This document shows, piece after piece, positions 34,472 through 41,590 of a DNA stretch of 42,215 bases. Origin of the DNA: Bradyrhizobium sp. NAS96.2. GTDB lineage: Bacteria; Pseudomonadota; Alphaproteobacteria; Rhizobiales; Xanthobacteraceae. Numbering within the stretch: the first letter of the stretch is position 1; every line of letters begins with the position of its first letter. The translations under genes were made by a program, and so were the position numbers. A model generated the notes under the pieces. That model saw only the letters and a program-made list of their open reading frames with translations, was not told the origin of the DNA and made no database searches. The stretch spans positions 1 through 42,215 of the forward strand of contig NZ_LGHK01000088.1 in assembly GCF_001908235.1 (NCBI RefSeq), given 5' to 3'.

Positions 34472-35146
34472 CTAGGTGCGACAGGGAAACTTGTAAGGTA
34501 AATCAGCCCGACTGCTGGTCATTTGCGAGGGCGCTTCGTTGACAGACGCTGCGTTGCTAAGCGCCCCCGCGCAAAAGTTCATCATCTCGTCGAAGGCCGG
34601 CCGAAGAGCGGCCGCCTTGATAAGGGACGGATTGAGGTATGCGTCCATCGCGTCCAGCAGGCAGCAGGCCAGCGCCATCGGGCTCCCTGCTCGAAATTCG
34701 CCACCGGCTTGTCCGGCCGCGATCACCGACTGCACGACACGGCGAAGGCGATCCGCATGGGACAGGCTGGCCGGCCAGTTTTCCTGTGCGGCGGCGACCA
34801 CCAGTTCTTGCAATCGGACATTGTTTGCCAACCGATCTTCATGCATCCGGGAGACCGCCCTAAAGGCAGCATTTAACCGTTCCAGGCCCGAGCGACCGCT
34901 TCGCGCTGCACTTGCAGCTGCCGCGGATACTTCCTCAAGCAGTTCCGTCACAACGGCCTCTTCGAGCGCTCGGCGGCAGGGATAAAACCGATAGAGATTT
35001 GCGGGGGACATTGATGCGTCGCGAGCGACGTCGGCAACGGTGGTCTTCCGGTACCCGATCTCCCGGTACAAGCGGATCGCAGCCTGCACAATTCGTTCGC
35101 GAGTGCATGACGATCCAACCTGACGGGTAGTCTGCGCCATTGGCAT
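34472..35146 (-). CDS. TetR-family regulator
   Basis: 224-residue TetR protein. The HTH lies at about 15-62 (RERIVQAAIRLYREIGYRKTTVADVARD, then SPANLYRFYPCRRALEEAV). The C-terminal domain includes RRVVQSVIAAGQAGGEFRAG and a Cys pair ACCLLDAMDAYLNPSL, a common form in rhizobial TetR proteins next to RND pumps. The start ATG 35146 (GAGG upstream) lies 8 bases after the stop of the membrane-protein gene, so it is the last gene of a three-gene operon. It converges with the TetR gene at 33791. The target is unknown; its own operon is the simplest guess. Confidence 0.88.
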   Translation of the reverse strand: MPMAQTTRQVGSSCTRERIVQAAIRLYREIGYRKTTVADVARDASMSPANLYRFYPCRRALEEAVVTELLEEVSAAAASAARSGRSGLERLNAAFRAVSRMHEDRLANNVRLQELVVAAAQENWPASLSHADRLRRVVQSVIAAGQAGGEFRAGSPMALACCLLDAMDAYLNPSLIKAAALRPAFDEMMNFCAGALSNAASVNEAPSQMTSSRADLPYKFPCRT

Positions 35147-35154
35147 GCCCGGCC

Positions 35155-35592
35155 TCAGCGCGACGGAATCGCGTGCATTTCACGCCGGCATGCCTCGCCG
35201 AATTCACGCAACGGATCCATCTCCTCCATGAAGCCTGGCAGGTCGACGAACGACGTGTTCGGTGCAAGGTAGGTCTCGATGATCAGCCGGCCTGCCCGCT
35301 CCGCGGCATGGACCACTTCGTCGTCGGACAGAATCCGCATACGCCCGATAAGCGCATACAAATTCACCAGCGCCGGGATCTCGGACTTGTCGCAGGTCAG
35401 CGCGTCCGCATAAAGCCGGGACGCCTCCTCAACGAAGCTTCGATACAGCTTTTCACGCTTGGCAACCGCGTGGGCATGATGGCGTTCGCGGACCCGGCGG
35501 CGACGGGTCACCCATCCGGTCACGATCGTGGAGATCGCTGCGAAGGCCGAGCCGCCGAACGCGGCGAAAGCGGGAACATATATCGTGTTCAT
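35155..35592 (-). CDS. Hypothetical membrane-anchored protein
   Basis: 145 residues. One N-terminal membrane helix (about 5-28, YVPAFAAFGGSAFAAISTIVTGW) is followed by an RRRRVR stop-transfer cluster and a soluble helical domain of about 110 residues facing the cytoplasm. The type (MNTIYVPAF start, RREKLYRSFVEEASRLYADAL) is a common Bradyrhizobium hypothetical. The start ATG 35592 with GAGGAA is preferred to 35607. It lies 4 bases after the Cys-containing secreted protein gene and 8 before the TetR gene. Function unknown. Confidence 0.78.
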   Translation of the reverse strand: MNTIYVPAFAAFGGSAFAAISTIVTGWVTRRRRVRERHHAHAVAKREKLYRSFVEEASRLYADALTCDKSEIPALVNLYALIGRMRILSDDEVVHAAERAGRLIIETYLAPNTSFVDLPGFMEEMDPLREFGEACRREMHAIPSR

Positions 35593-35596
35593 ACGA

Positions 35597-35890
35597 TCAT
35601 TCCTCATCGTTTGCGCCGCGATACCGCTGCGATCCTATGGTCTTGACCGAAGTAGTAGGCGCTGCGTGCTCGAAGACGGCTCTGCAGGCATCGCTCAGGT
35701 CCGATTTCTTTTGCCTGAGACAGGCTTCCACATTCGCGGCGTCAGGGATGTAGCCGGCACACAGACGAAACGCATCAGGAGCGCATGCCGCCCTCTGCTC
35801 AGGTGTGCCGCGGTCCTCCTGTCCGAGAGCGGCCGCCGCGCCCAACGAAATGAAAACCAAGACTGCGAGTACCAGCCGGTTCGCGAACAT
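35597..35890 (-). CDS. Small secreted Cys-containing protein
   Basis: 97 residues. The signal peptide (MFANRLVLAVLVFISLGAAA) is cleaved near ALG-Q. The mature part has four cysteines (AACAPDAFRLCAGYIPDAANVEACLRQKKSDLSDACR) in the spacing of the Cys-rich repeat proteins common in Bradyrhizobium, where two disulphides are likely. The start ATG 35890 has AAAGGAT upstream; a longer frame from 35962 would spoil the signal peptide. First gene of a three-gene operon with the membrane protein and TetR genes, and divergent from the small membrane ORFs at 36065 across the shared operator. Confidence 0.8.
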   Translation of the reverse strand: MFANRLVLAVLVFISLGAAAALGQEDRGTPEQRAACAPDAFRLCAGYIPDAANVEACLRQKKSDLSDACRAVFEHAAPTTSVKTIGSQRYRGANDEE

Positions 35891-36030
35891 ATCGGATCCT
35901 TTCTCGAATTGAGGCATCTGGTTTCCGATCGAACCAGGTCTCGCGACCCAGGTCCTCTCCATCCAACCAGGACGAACACGGGCTTGTGATTCTCTCCTCT
36001 TGACACATCCCGCTATCCGCGCTGTATATG

Positions 36031-36053
36031 AAATATACGGTGTAGTTTATTTA
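36031..36053. promoter_or_regulatory. Second TATACGGTATA-type operator
   Basis: AAATATACGGTGTAG then TTTATTTA, 22 of 23 identical to the minus strand of 33690-33712. Just upstream it adds a perfect GTATAT-GAA-ATATAC repeat (36024-36038). It lies between the divergent starts 35890 and 36065 and runs into the AGGAG of the latter. Confidence 0.8.
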
Positions 36054-36064
36054 GGAGATGAAAG

Positions 36065-36271
36065 ATGTCAAGCCTGTTCTTGGCGCCCGTACGGGAAAAT
36101 CCCTGGCCGACGATCGCCGTCGCATCACTCAATCTGATCGTGGCCGTGTCGCTCGTGGGCGTGAGCCTGCTGCTGGGTATCACGATTTCGATCGTCGCCT
36201 GGGTGCATGCGCTCGTCGATCGCAAGTCGGCGCCGGTGCGAAACCGCGTCGCGCGGAGGAGGCTTGCATGA
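36065..36271 (+). CDS. Small inner-membrane protein
   Basis: 68 residues with one or two hydrophobic stretches (about 17-48, TIAVASLNLIVAVSLVGVS and LGITISIVAWVHAL) and a basic C-terminus. ATG 36065 has GGAG at 36054. It lies directly behind the shared operator, so it is the most likely second target of the TetR at 33791. Its stop overlaps the next ORF by four bases (ATGA). Family not recognised; the size suits a small accessory protein of a membrane complex. Confidence 0.7.
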   Translation: MSSLFLAPVRENPWPTIAVASLNLIVAVSLVGVSLLLGITISIVAWVHALVDRKSAPVRNRVARRRLA

Positions 36272-36426
36272 CACCGATGCTGCTGTTGTCGCGTGACTGC
36301 ATCATCTGTTTGGTGAGTATCTGGATCGCGCCCATCGAATGCGTGTTCGACCTGATCAAATCGGAGCTGGCACGCAGAGGAATTCCGCTCGAAGCAGCCG
36401 ACCAGATCGCGCCGCACGCAGCCTGA
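36268..36426 (+). CDS. Very small hydrophobic protein, coupled to the previous ORF
   Basis: 52 residues (MTPMLLLSRDCIICLVSIWIAPIECVFDLI start region, three Cys) with one short hydrophobic segment at about 10-27. ATG 36268 overlaps the upstream TGA and has GGAGGAGG at 36256-36263, a strong ribosome site, so it is probably translated. Not a recognised family. A longer frame from 36058 is in the wrong phase for the previous gene and is rejected. Confidence 0.6.
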   Translation: MTPMLLLSRDCIICLVSIWIAPIECVFDLIKSELARRGIPLEAADQIAPHAA

Positions 36427-36448
36427 TTATCATGACCGAGGTCCTGAC

Positions 36449-36664
36449 ATGCTGAATTTCGTCGAGGTCTTCGACGTCATGGACGTTGATCCGACCACCG
36501 AACATGCCGTCATGACCGAGCCGCGGCGCACATCCGCTCACGCGCGGAGCGGCGAGCGCCGGCGAGCTGCAGGGCATCGGGAGCCCAGCGGCACGCTCGG
36601 CCGGTGCAATGCGTTCAGCGGCGGCGCCTGCCGCTCCGCGCTCATGTCCTCGCACGCGGACTAA
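36449..36664 (+). CDS. Hypothetical small ORF
   Basis: 71-residue frame 22 bases after the previous ORF, starting MLNFVEVFDVMDVDPTTEHAVM with GAGG upstream. The first 25 residues look coding; the rest is Arg/Ser/Gly-rich and may be out of natural frame. No family recognised. Included because of spacing and ribosome site only. Confidence 0.35.
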   Translation: MLNFVEVFDVMDVDPTTEHAVMTEPRRTSAHARSGERRRAAGHREPSGTLGRCNAFSGGACRSALMSSHAD

Positions 36665-36699
36665 ACGACCCGCCATTTTGAACCTTGGGATTCACCTGA

Positions 36700-37302
36700 A
36701 TGTCGAAGAAGCACTTGTTCGCCCTGATCGTGTGGTCTGCCACACTCGCCGCAACCGGCGCGCTCGCCGATGTCGCCCAAAGGCCGGCCGATGCCGATCC
36801 CGTCGGCGCGGCGGCACAAAGCGGCCCCGAGGAGGCGGCGATCCGCCGCGCACTCGAGCAATTCCGCACCACGCACGTCCCGCTCAGCCAGGCCATGGCG
36901 ATCGCCGAGCTTTTGCACGACGGCTCCAGAACCGCGGATATCAGCTTCGAAACATCCGGTACGCCCGTCTACCGCGTGCGCACGATCAAGGACGAGCATG
37001 TATTTGAAAACGTCATTGATGCAAACACCGGCAGCATCACGGGCAAGGAGATCGCATCTTCTCTCAAGGAACTCGATCGGGAAGACCTCGCCAACGTCGT
37101 TGCCTTGAAATGGATCAAGCAGGAAATGGCGGATGCGGTCCAGGTCGCCGAAAGAGCCGCAGCCGGCAGCGCGCTGGCTGGAGGGCTGATCAGGCAGGAC
37201 GGCAAGCTCAACTTCGTGATCGTCGTTGCCAGTGGCGACCATCTGAAAGAGGTCACGCTCGAGCCGCCCAAGGTCGGAAAGCAAGGGTCGTCCCGCCATT
37301 AG
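36700..37302 (+). CDS. PepSY-domain periplasmic protein
   Basis: 200 residues. The signal peptide (MSKKHLFALIVWSATLAATGALA) cleaves near residue 23. Two PepSY-like units follow: about 62-120 (LSQAMAIAELLHDGSRTADISFE, then YRVRTIKDEHVFENVIDANTG) and about 140-190 (weaker, VIVVASGDHLKEVTLEPP). PepSY proteins bind or inhibit peptidases or act in envelope sensing. Separate transcription from the patatin gene is possible (gap 71 bases). The ribosome site is weak. Confidence 0.75.
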   Translation: MSKKHLFALIVWSATLAATGALADVAQRPADADPVGAAAQSGPEEAAIRRALEQFRTTHVPLSQAMAIAELLHDGSRTADISFETSGTPVYRVRTIKDEHVFENVIDANTGSITGKEIASSLKELDREDLANVVALKWIKQEMADAVQVAERAAAGSALAGGLIRQDGKLNFVIVVASGDHLKEVTLEPPKVGKQGSSRH

Positions 37303-37373
37303 CCGCAATAGGCAATCGCGTTCGACAAAACCAGGAACGTTGGCCACTCCATCAAACGAGAGCACGTCAAATC

Positions 37374-38546
37374 ATGAACTTTCAACCTCGAGCACAATTC
37401 ACAACCGCGCAACGGCGGCTGCCCTTCGACTGCATCGCCCTGCTCCTGCAAGGCGGCGGCGCCCTCGGCGCCTATCAGGCAGGCGTCTACGAGGCGCTGG
37501 CCGAAGCAGGTATCCATCCGGACTGGGTCGCCGGCATCTCGATCGGCGCCATCAACGCCGCCATCATCGCCGGCAACCCGCCCGAAACCCGTGTTGACCG
37601 GCTGCGGGATTTCTGGACTCAGGTGACCTCGACCGGTCCCTGGGACTGGTCCGGCAATTCCCTTTTTGATTGGGCCCGGAGCGATGCCACGCGCAATCTG
37701 GCCAACCAGATGAGCGCGGGTCTCGCCGCGACCTACGGCGCGAGTGGCTTTTTCTCCGCGCGCCCGATGCCGCCTTGGCTGCAGGCTGCCGGGAGCAGCG
37801 ATGCCACCAGCTTCTACGACACCGGCGCGCTCAAGAGCACGCTCGAGCGTCTGGTCGATTTCGATCGCCTCAACACCGGAATGACGCGCTTCAGCGCAGG
37901 GGCGGTCAATGTCCGGACGGGCAATTTCGTCTATTTCGACAACACAACGCACACGATCCGGCCAGAGCACATCATGGCGAGCGGCGCGCTGCCGCCTGGC
38001 TTTCCGGCCGTCGAGATCGAAGGCGAGCATTACTGGGACGGCGGCCTCGTTTCAAACACGCCGTTGCAGTGGGTGATCGAGTGGGGTGCCCCGCAGGACA
38101 TGCTTGCCTTCCAAGTCGACCTCTGGAGCGCGGGGGGCCAGGTTCCGCGCAACATGGGCGAAGTCGCGACGCGGCAGAAGGAGGTCCAATATTCGAGCCG
38201 TACGCGCGCAAGTACGGACCAGTTCAAGCGCGTTCATCGTCTGCAGCGAGCCCTCGCCGCTCTGTTGCGACGCCTGCCCGAAGATCTTCGCGAGCACGAG
38301 GACGTGAAACTCCTCAGCACGGCCTCGTCCGATCATGTCTACAACATCGTCCACCTGATCTATCGCGCACGCAATCACGAGGGGCACTCCAAAGATTACG
38401 AGTTTTCCCGTCTGTCGATGCAGGACCATTGGCGCGCCGGCTATCACGATGCGCTGCGCACGCTGCGCCATCCCGAGGTGCTCGCTCGTCCCACCAGTCC
38501 GGACGGCGTCTTCACGTTCGATCTCGAGCACGACGGCCGCGAGTAG
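37374..38546 (+). CDS. Patatin-like phospholipase
   Basis: 390-residue serine hydrolase with the Ser-Asp dyad of patatins. Oxyanion loop QGGGALGAYQAG (26-37), nucleophile Ser56 in GISIG (54-58), and Asp222 in WDGGL. The C-terminal 120 residues (including VHRLQRALAALLRRLPEDL) belong to the DUF3734 extension found in this subgroup. ATG 37374 was chosen because the catalytic loop then begins near residue 26; the longer frame to 37110 is the shadow of the PepSY gene. It precedes the acetoacetate decarboxylase gene by 32 bases. This trio with 3-hydroxybutyrate dehydrogenase recurs in Bradyrhizobium and suggests a role in polyhydroxybutyrate or ketone-body use. Confidence 0.9.
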   Translation: MNFQPRAQFTTAQRRLPFDCIALLLQGGGALGAYQAGVYEALAEAGIHPDWVAGISIGAINAAIIAGNPPETRVDRLRDFWTQVTSTGPWDWSGNSLFDWARSDATRNLANQMSAGLAATYGASGFFSARPMPPWLQAAGSSDATSFYDTGALKSTLERLVDFDRLNTGMTRFSAGAVNVRTGNFVYFDNTTHTIRPEHIMASGALPPGFPAVEIEGEHYWDGGLVSNTPLQWVIEWGAPQDMLAFQVDLWSAGGQVPRNMGEVATRQKEVQYSSRTRASTDQFKRVHRLQRALAALLRRLPEDLREHEDVKLLSTASSDHVYNIVHLIYRARNHEGHSKDYEFSRLSMQDHWRAGYHDALRTLRHPEVLARPTSPDGVFTFDLEHDGRE

Positions 38547-38578
38547 ACCGATCGCCCCTGTGTTACGGAGAACCCAAA

Positions 38579-39370
38579 ATGCGCGAGAATGACGTCCTCA
38601 AGCGGGCTTTTGCCATGCCCCTGACCAGCCCAGCCTATTCGCCAGGACCCTATCGCTTTGTCGACCGCGAGTACCTGATCATCACCTATCGCACCGATCC
38701 GGCAAAGCTGCGCGCAATCGTGCCCGAACCGTTGGAATTCGACGAGCGCGAAGCCCTCGTCAAATATGAATTCATTCGGATGCCGGACTCCAACGGGTTT
38801 GGCGACTACACGGAAAGCGGTCAGGTCATCCCCGTCTCTTTCCGCGGGTGCAAGGGCGGCTACACGCATTGCATGTTTCTCAATGACGAGGGGCCGATTG
38901 CGGGTGGACGCGAGCTCTGGGGTTTTCCGAAGAAGCTCGCGCAACCGACCTTACGAACTGAGATCGATACCCTGATCGGCACGCTGGACTACGGCCCGCT
39001 CCGGGTCGCAACGGGAACGATGGGCTACAAGCATCGCGAGGTCGAGCTGGTGCATGTCAACGCCGCTCTCAACGAGCCGAATTTCCTGCTCAAGATCATT
39101 CCTCACGTCGACGGCAGTCCTCGGATCTGCGAGCTGGTCGAATACCACCTTGAGGACATCGTGCTGAAAGGCGCCTGGACCGGGCCGGCGGCTCTTGCCT
39201 TAACGCCCCACGCTCTGGCACCCGTTGCCGAATTGCCGGTTCTGGAGATCGTTTCCGCCGTGCATATCCGTGCAGACCTCACGCTCGGCCTTGGAAAAGT
39301 AGTCCACGACTATCTGCAACAGCCGGCTCGACGCTCGCTCCGGGCAAACGAGAGAGCGCTGGTTTTCTGA
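38579..39370 (+). CDS. adc: Acetoacetate decarboxylase
   Basis: 263 residues, normal ADC length. The reaction is acetoacetate to acetone and CO2 through a Schiff base on lysine. The active-site segment GRELWGFPKKLAQP (110-123) contains Glu112 and the Lys118-Lys119 pair, matching the Lys115-Lys116 pair of the Clostridium enzyme. Start ATG 38579 with GGAG. Middle gene of the patatin/decarboxylase/dehydrogenase operon, 77 bases before the dehydrogenase gene. The neighbour makes acetoacetate from 3-hydroxybutyrate, so the pair could drain that pool to acetone. Some ADC-superfamily members have other activities, but the lysine pair favours the classical one. Confidence 0.92.
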   Translation: MRENDVLKRAFAMPLTSPAYSPGPYRFVDREYLIITYRTDPAKLRAIVPEPLEFDEREALVKYEFIRMPDSNGFGDYTESGQVIPVSFRGCKGGYTHCMFLNDEGPIAGGRELWGFPKKLAQPTLRTEIDTLIGTLDYGPLRVATGTMGYKHREVELVHVNAALNEPNFLLKIIPHVDGSPRICELVEYHLEDIVLKGAWTGPAALALTPHALAPVAELPVLEIVSAVHIRADLTLGLGKVVHDYLQQPARRSLRANERALVF

Positions 39371-39447
39371 GCCCGGTGCTGCCCCAGCCCGAGGATCTCC
39401 CGGTGCAAACTGTCAATTCTTCTTGCGTACAGACGAAGGTGAACGAG

Positions 39448-40236
39448 ATGGGACTTCTGAAGGGCAAAACGGCTGTGGTGACCGGCTCAACCAGCGGCAT
39501 AGGCCTAGCGTGCGCCCGTGCATTCGCGGGCGCCGGCGCCAACATCTTACTCAACGGCATCGGTGCGCCGGCCGATGTCGACAAGGAGCGCGCTGCGATC
39601 GAGCGCGATTTCGCCGTCAAGGCGATCTATTCGCCCGCGGACATGGCGAATCCGAGCGAGATTGCCGAGCTCATAGCGCTTGCTGAGAAGACTTTCGGCA
39701 GCGTGGATGTCCTCGTCAACAATGCCGGGATCCAGCACGTCTCTGCGATCGAGGAGTTTCCGATCGAGAAGTGGGACGCGGTCATCGCGATCAACCTATC
39801 CGCCGCCTTCCACGCCATTCGCGCGGCCGTGCCCGGCATGAAGAACCGCGGTTGGGGCCGCATCATCAGCACGGCCTCGGCGCATTCGCTGGTCGCCTCG
39901 CCCTTCAAGTCGGCCTATGTCGCGGCCAAGCACGGCATCGCGGGCCTCACCAAGACGGTGGCGTTAGAACTCGCCAGATCGAAGATCACCTGCAACTGCA
40001 TCAGCCCGGGCTACGTCTGGACGCCGCTGGTCGAAAAGCAAATTCCGAACACGATGTCGGCCCGTCGCATGCGGAGGGATGAGGTCATCAACGATGTCTT
40101 TCTTGCCGCACAGCCGACCAAGGAGTTCGTCACCGTCGAGCAGGTCGCTTCGCTCGCGCTGTTCCTGTGCAGCGACAACGCGGCACAGATCACCGGCGCA
40201 AACCTCTCGATGGATGGAGGCTGGACGGCTGCATAG
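39448..40236 (+). CDS. bdhA: 3-Hydroxybutyrate dehydrogenase
   Basis: 262-residue NAD-dependent SDR that interconverts 3-hydroxybutyrate and acetoacetate. Motifs: VTGSTSGIG (11-19), NNAGIQHVSAIEEFP (91-105), Ser144 in ASAHSLVAS, Tyr157 and Lys161 (YVAAK), and SPGYVWTPLVEKQIP. The NNAGIQH and TPLVEKQI segments are specific to bacterial 3-hydroxybutyrate dehydrogenases. The start ATG 39448 (AAGG upstream) fits; the open frame from 39376 adds residues with no family support. Last gene of the cluster. Confidence 0.93.
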   Translation: MGLLKGKTAVVTGSTSGIGLACARAFAGAGANILLNGIGAPADVDKERAAIERDFAVKAIYSPADMANPSEIAELIALAEKTFGSVDVLVNNAGIQHVSAIEEFPIEKWDAVIAINLSAAFHAIRAAVPGMKNRGWGRIISTASAHSLVASPFKSAYVAAKHGIAGLTKTVALELARSKITCNCISPGYVWTPLVEKQIPNTMSARRMRRDEVINDVFLAAQPTKEFVTVEQVASLALFLCSDNAAQITGANLSMDGGWTAA

Positions 40237-40263
40237 GTCGTTCCAAGTCACTCCAGTAACGCG

Positions 40264-40464
40264 CGGCCATGGAACGCCACCACGCCCCCGACGGGCCATA
40301 TCCGCGAGGATCAGCGCATAGTGCACGATCTCTATCTGGTGCAGGTCAAGATGCCCGAGGAATCAAAGGGCCCCGGGGATTTCGTCAAGCTGGTCGCCAC
40401 GATCCCGCCCGACCAGGCCTTCCGTCCGCTCGACCGCAGCAGGTGCGGGCTGGTTGTAAAGTAG
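40264..40464 (+). pseudogene. C-terminal remnant of an ABC branched-chain-type substrate-binding protein
   Basis: The frame reads GHIREDQRIVHDLYLVQVKMP, then ESKGPGDFVKLVATIPPDQAF and RPLDRSRCGLVVK with stop at 40462. These are the last 65 residues typical of COG0683 proteins (usual form VHDMYLVQVKxPxESKGPWDYYKxxxTIPxDxAFRP...C). No start codon or upstream domain is present. Distinct from the protein at the left end of the window. A truncated relic next to repeat C. Confidence 0.75.
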
Positions 40465-40845
40465 TCGGAAACTCGGCTGCCGGTTGGTGCTCGAGGCCGA
40501 GAGTCCGTTTTGCGCTACCAGCTGCCATCCGGAGAGGTGCTAACCGTAGATTGCCGCCGTGGCTAGGCATGCAATCATTCCGACGCCAGCCCCAAAACTG
40601 ACTCGACACAATCACTTAGCTTTCCGGGTGTGGAGGGAGCCCCGTGAAGCGATTACGGCCATTGGTCCCGATGCTTCTCGCTCCAGTAGACCAGTTCGTT
40701 GCCGCTCCCTTGCCTCACGACGTCCAGCCATTCTGCACGCAATACTGCGCCTGAATACTCTGTCAGTGGAAAGGAAGTGGAATGCCGACTTCGGCCGGAT
40801 TAAGCTCGGCCACAACTTTATAGCTTTCAACATGAACGCTATGCC

Positions 40846-41163
40846 GTGGCAGCAGCAGACTACTTAGCAAGACCGCAGGTCGCGCAATGCATCGCGTCTT
40901 CAAACTTTATCGATCGCCTCGCAGCGGCAGAACCCCTTCAGGATTTTTCCAGGGCCATGGCGGACACCGCGGCCGCTTTTGAGCTATCCTGTTTCGCCTA
41001 TCTCGCCCTCCCGCGAACGAAAAACGGCAAGCCGCGCCTGATCTCCACTTATCCTTCGCGGTGGACGACGCACTATTTGCGCAAGAATTACCAGATCATC
41101 GATCCTGTCATAGGAAACGCGCTCGAAACCCGCCCCTGTGGCGGCACTGACATTCGCCACTGA
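40846..41163 (+). pseudogene. LuxR-type autoinducer-binding domain, truncated
   Basis: 105-residue frame from GTG 40846. Residues 20-95 (FIDRLAAAEPLQDFSRAMAD, FELSCFAYLALPR, LISTYPSRWTTHYLRKNYQ, IDPVIGNAL) match the first half of the Autoind_bind domain of acyl-homoserine-lactone receptors, including the Trp/Tyr/Asp region (WTTHYLRKNYQIIDPV). After ETR the match stops and the frame ends; the second half of the domain and the GerE HTH are missing. It cannot be a working regulator, although a short lactone-binding fragment cannot be fully excluded. No luxI gene in the window. Confidence 0.75.
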
Positions 41164-41276
41164 CGGCGATCAGGCTAAGTGGTGGTCACAACTTTTGAGA
41201 GTGCCCGGCTACAAACGTAAGTGGAGAACTACCCCATCAGAACCCACGCCAAACCACGCGATAGCGGCCGGCTCCA

Positions 41277-41292
41277 CTACTCCCACTCAATC
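41277..41292 (-). repeat. guaA-3'-end-like core of repeat C
   Basis: CTACTCCCACTCAATC, identical to 1522-1537 and 23642-23657; minus strand reads I-E-W-E-stop. Confidence 0.6.
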
Positions 41293-41534
41293 ATTCAAGA
41301 ACACACTACCGCGTTGACTTGCCAGCACAATCTCTCAAAGCCGACTGACAAATCCCGACGGCATATCCGCGCTAACTTTTCGGTCCTGAATTCACAGTAA
41401 AATTTGCCTGGCCCCGAGAATTGGCTTCTTCGCCAACTACCAGAATCAATCGATGAAGTGAACGCGTGTGCCAGCCGCAGCGGCCACTGCTACCCCTCAC
41501 CGCTTTCCGTCCGATACCGTCAATGGCAACGCGG

Positions 41535-41562
41535 AAAGGCCCGGCATCGCTGCTGGGCCTTT
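41535..41562 (+). terminator. Intrinsic terminator next to groEL
   Basis: AAAGGCCC, 12-base loop, GGGCCTTT, then a run of T to 41566 on the plus strand. On the minus strand, the groEL direction, only TTT follows the stem, so it stops plus-strand transcription best and groEL transcription less well. Confidence 0.75.
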
Positions 41563-41590
41563 TTTTCTCTTGAGCGCTGAACGGTTGGAC

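Larger units (their letters stand above)
40715..41530. repeat. Dispersed repeat, copy C, split by an insertion
   Basis: The left part (40715-40785: CCATTCTGCACG then TGAATACTCTGTCAGTG) matches the left ends of copies A and B. The rest follows at 41205-41530: CGCGAT (41257), core 41277-41292, AATCCCGACGGCATA, TTTCGGTCCTGAATTCACAG (41378-41397), GATACCGTCAATGG. Spacing from core to TTTCGGTC is again 101. Between the two parts lie some 370 extra bases containing the luxR fragment. Confidence 0.75.

Noticed and set aside
37670..38578. Long plus-strand frame joined to acetoacetate decarboxylase (566 codons)
   Set aside because: The upstream 300 residues are an alternate-phase reading of the patatin gene; ADC has a proper start at 38579.
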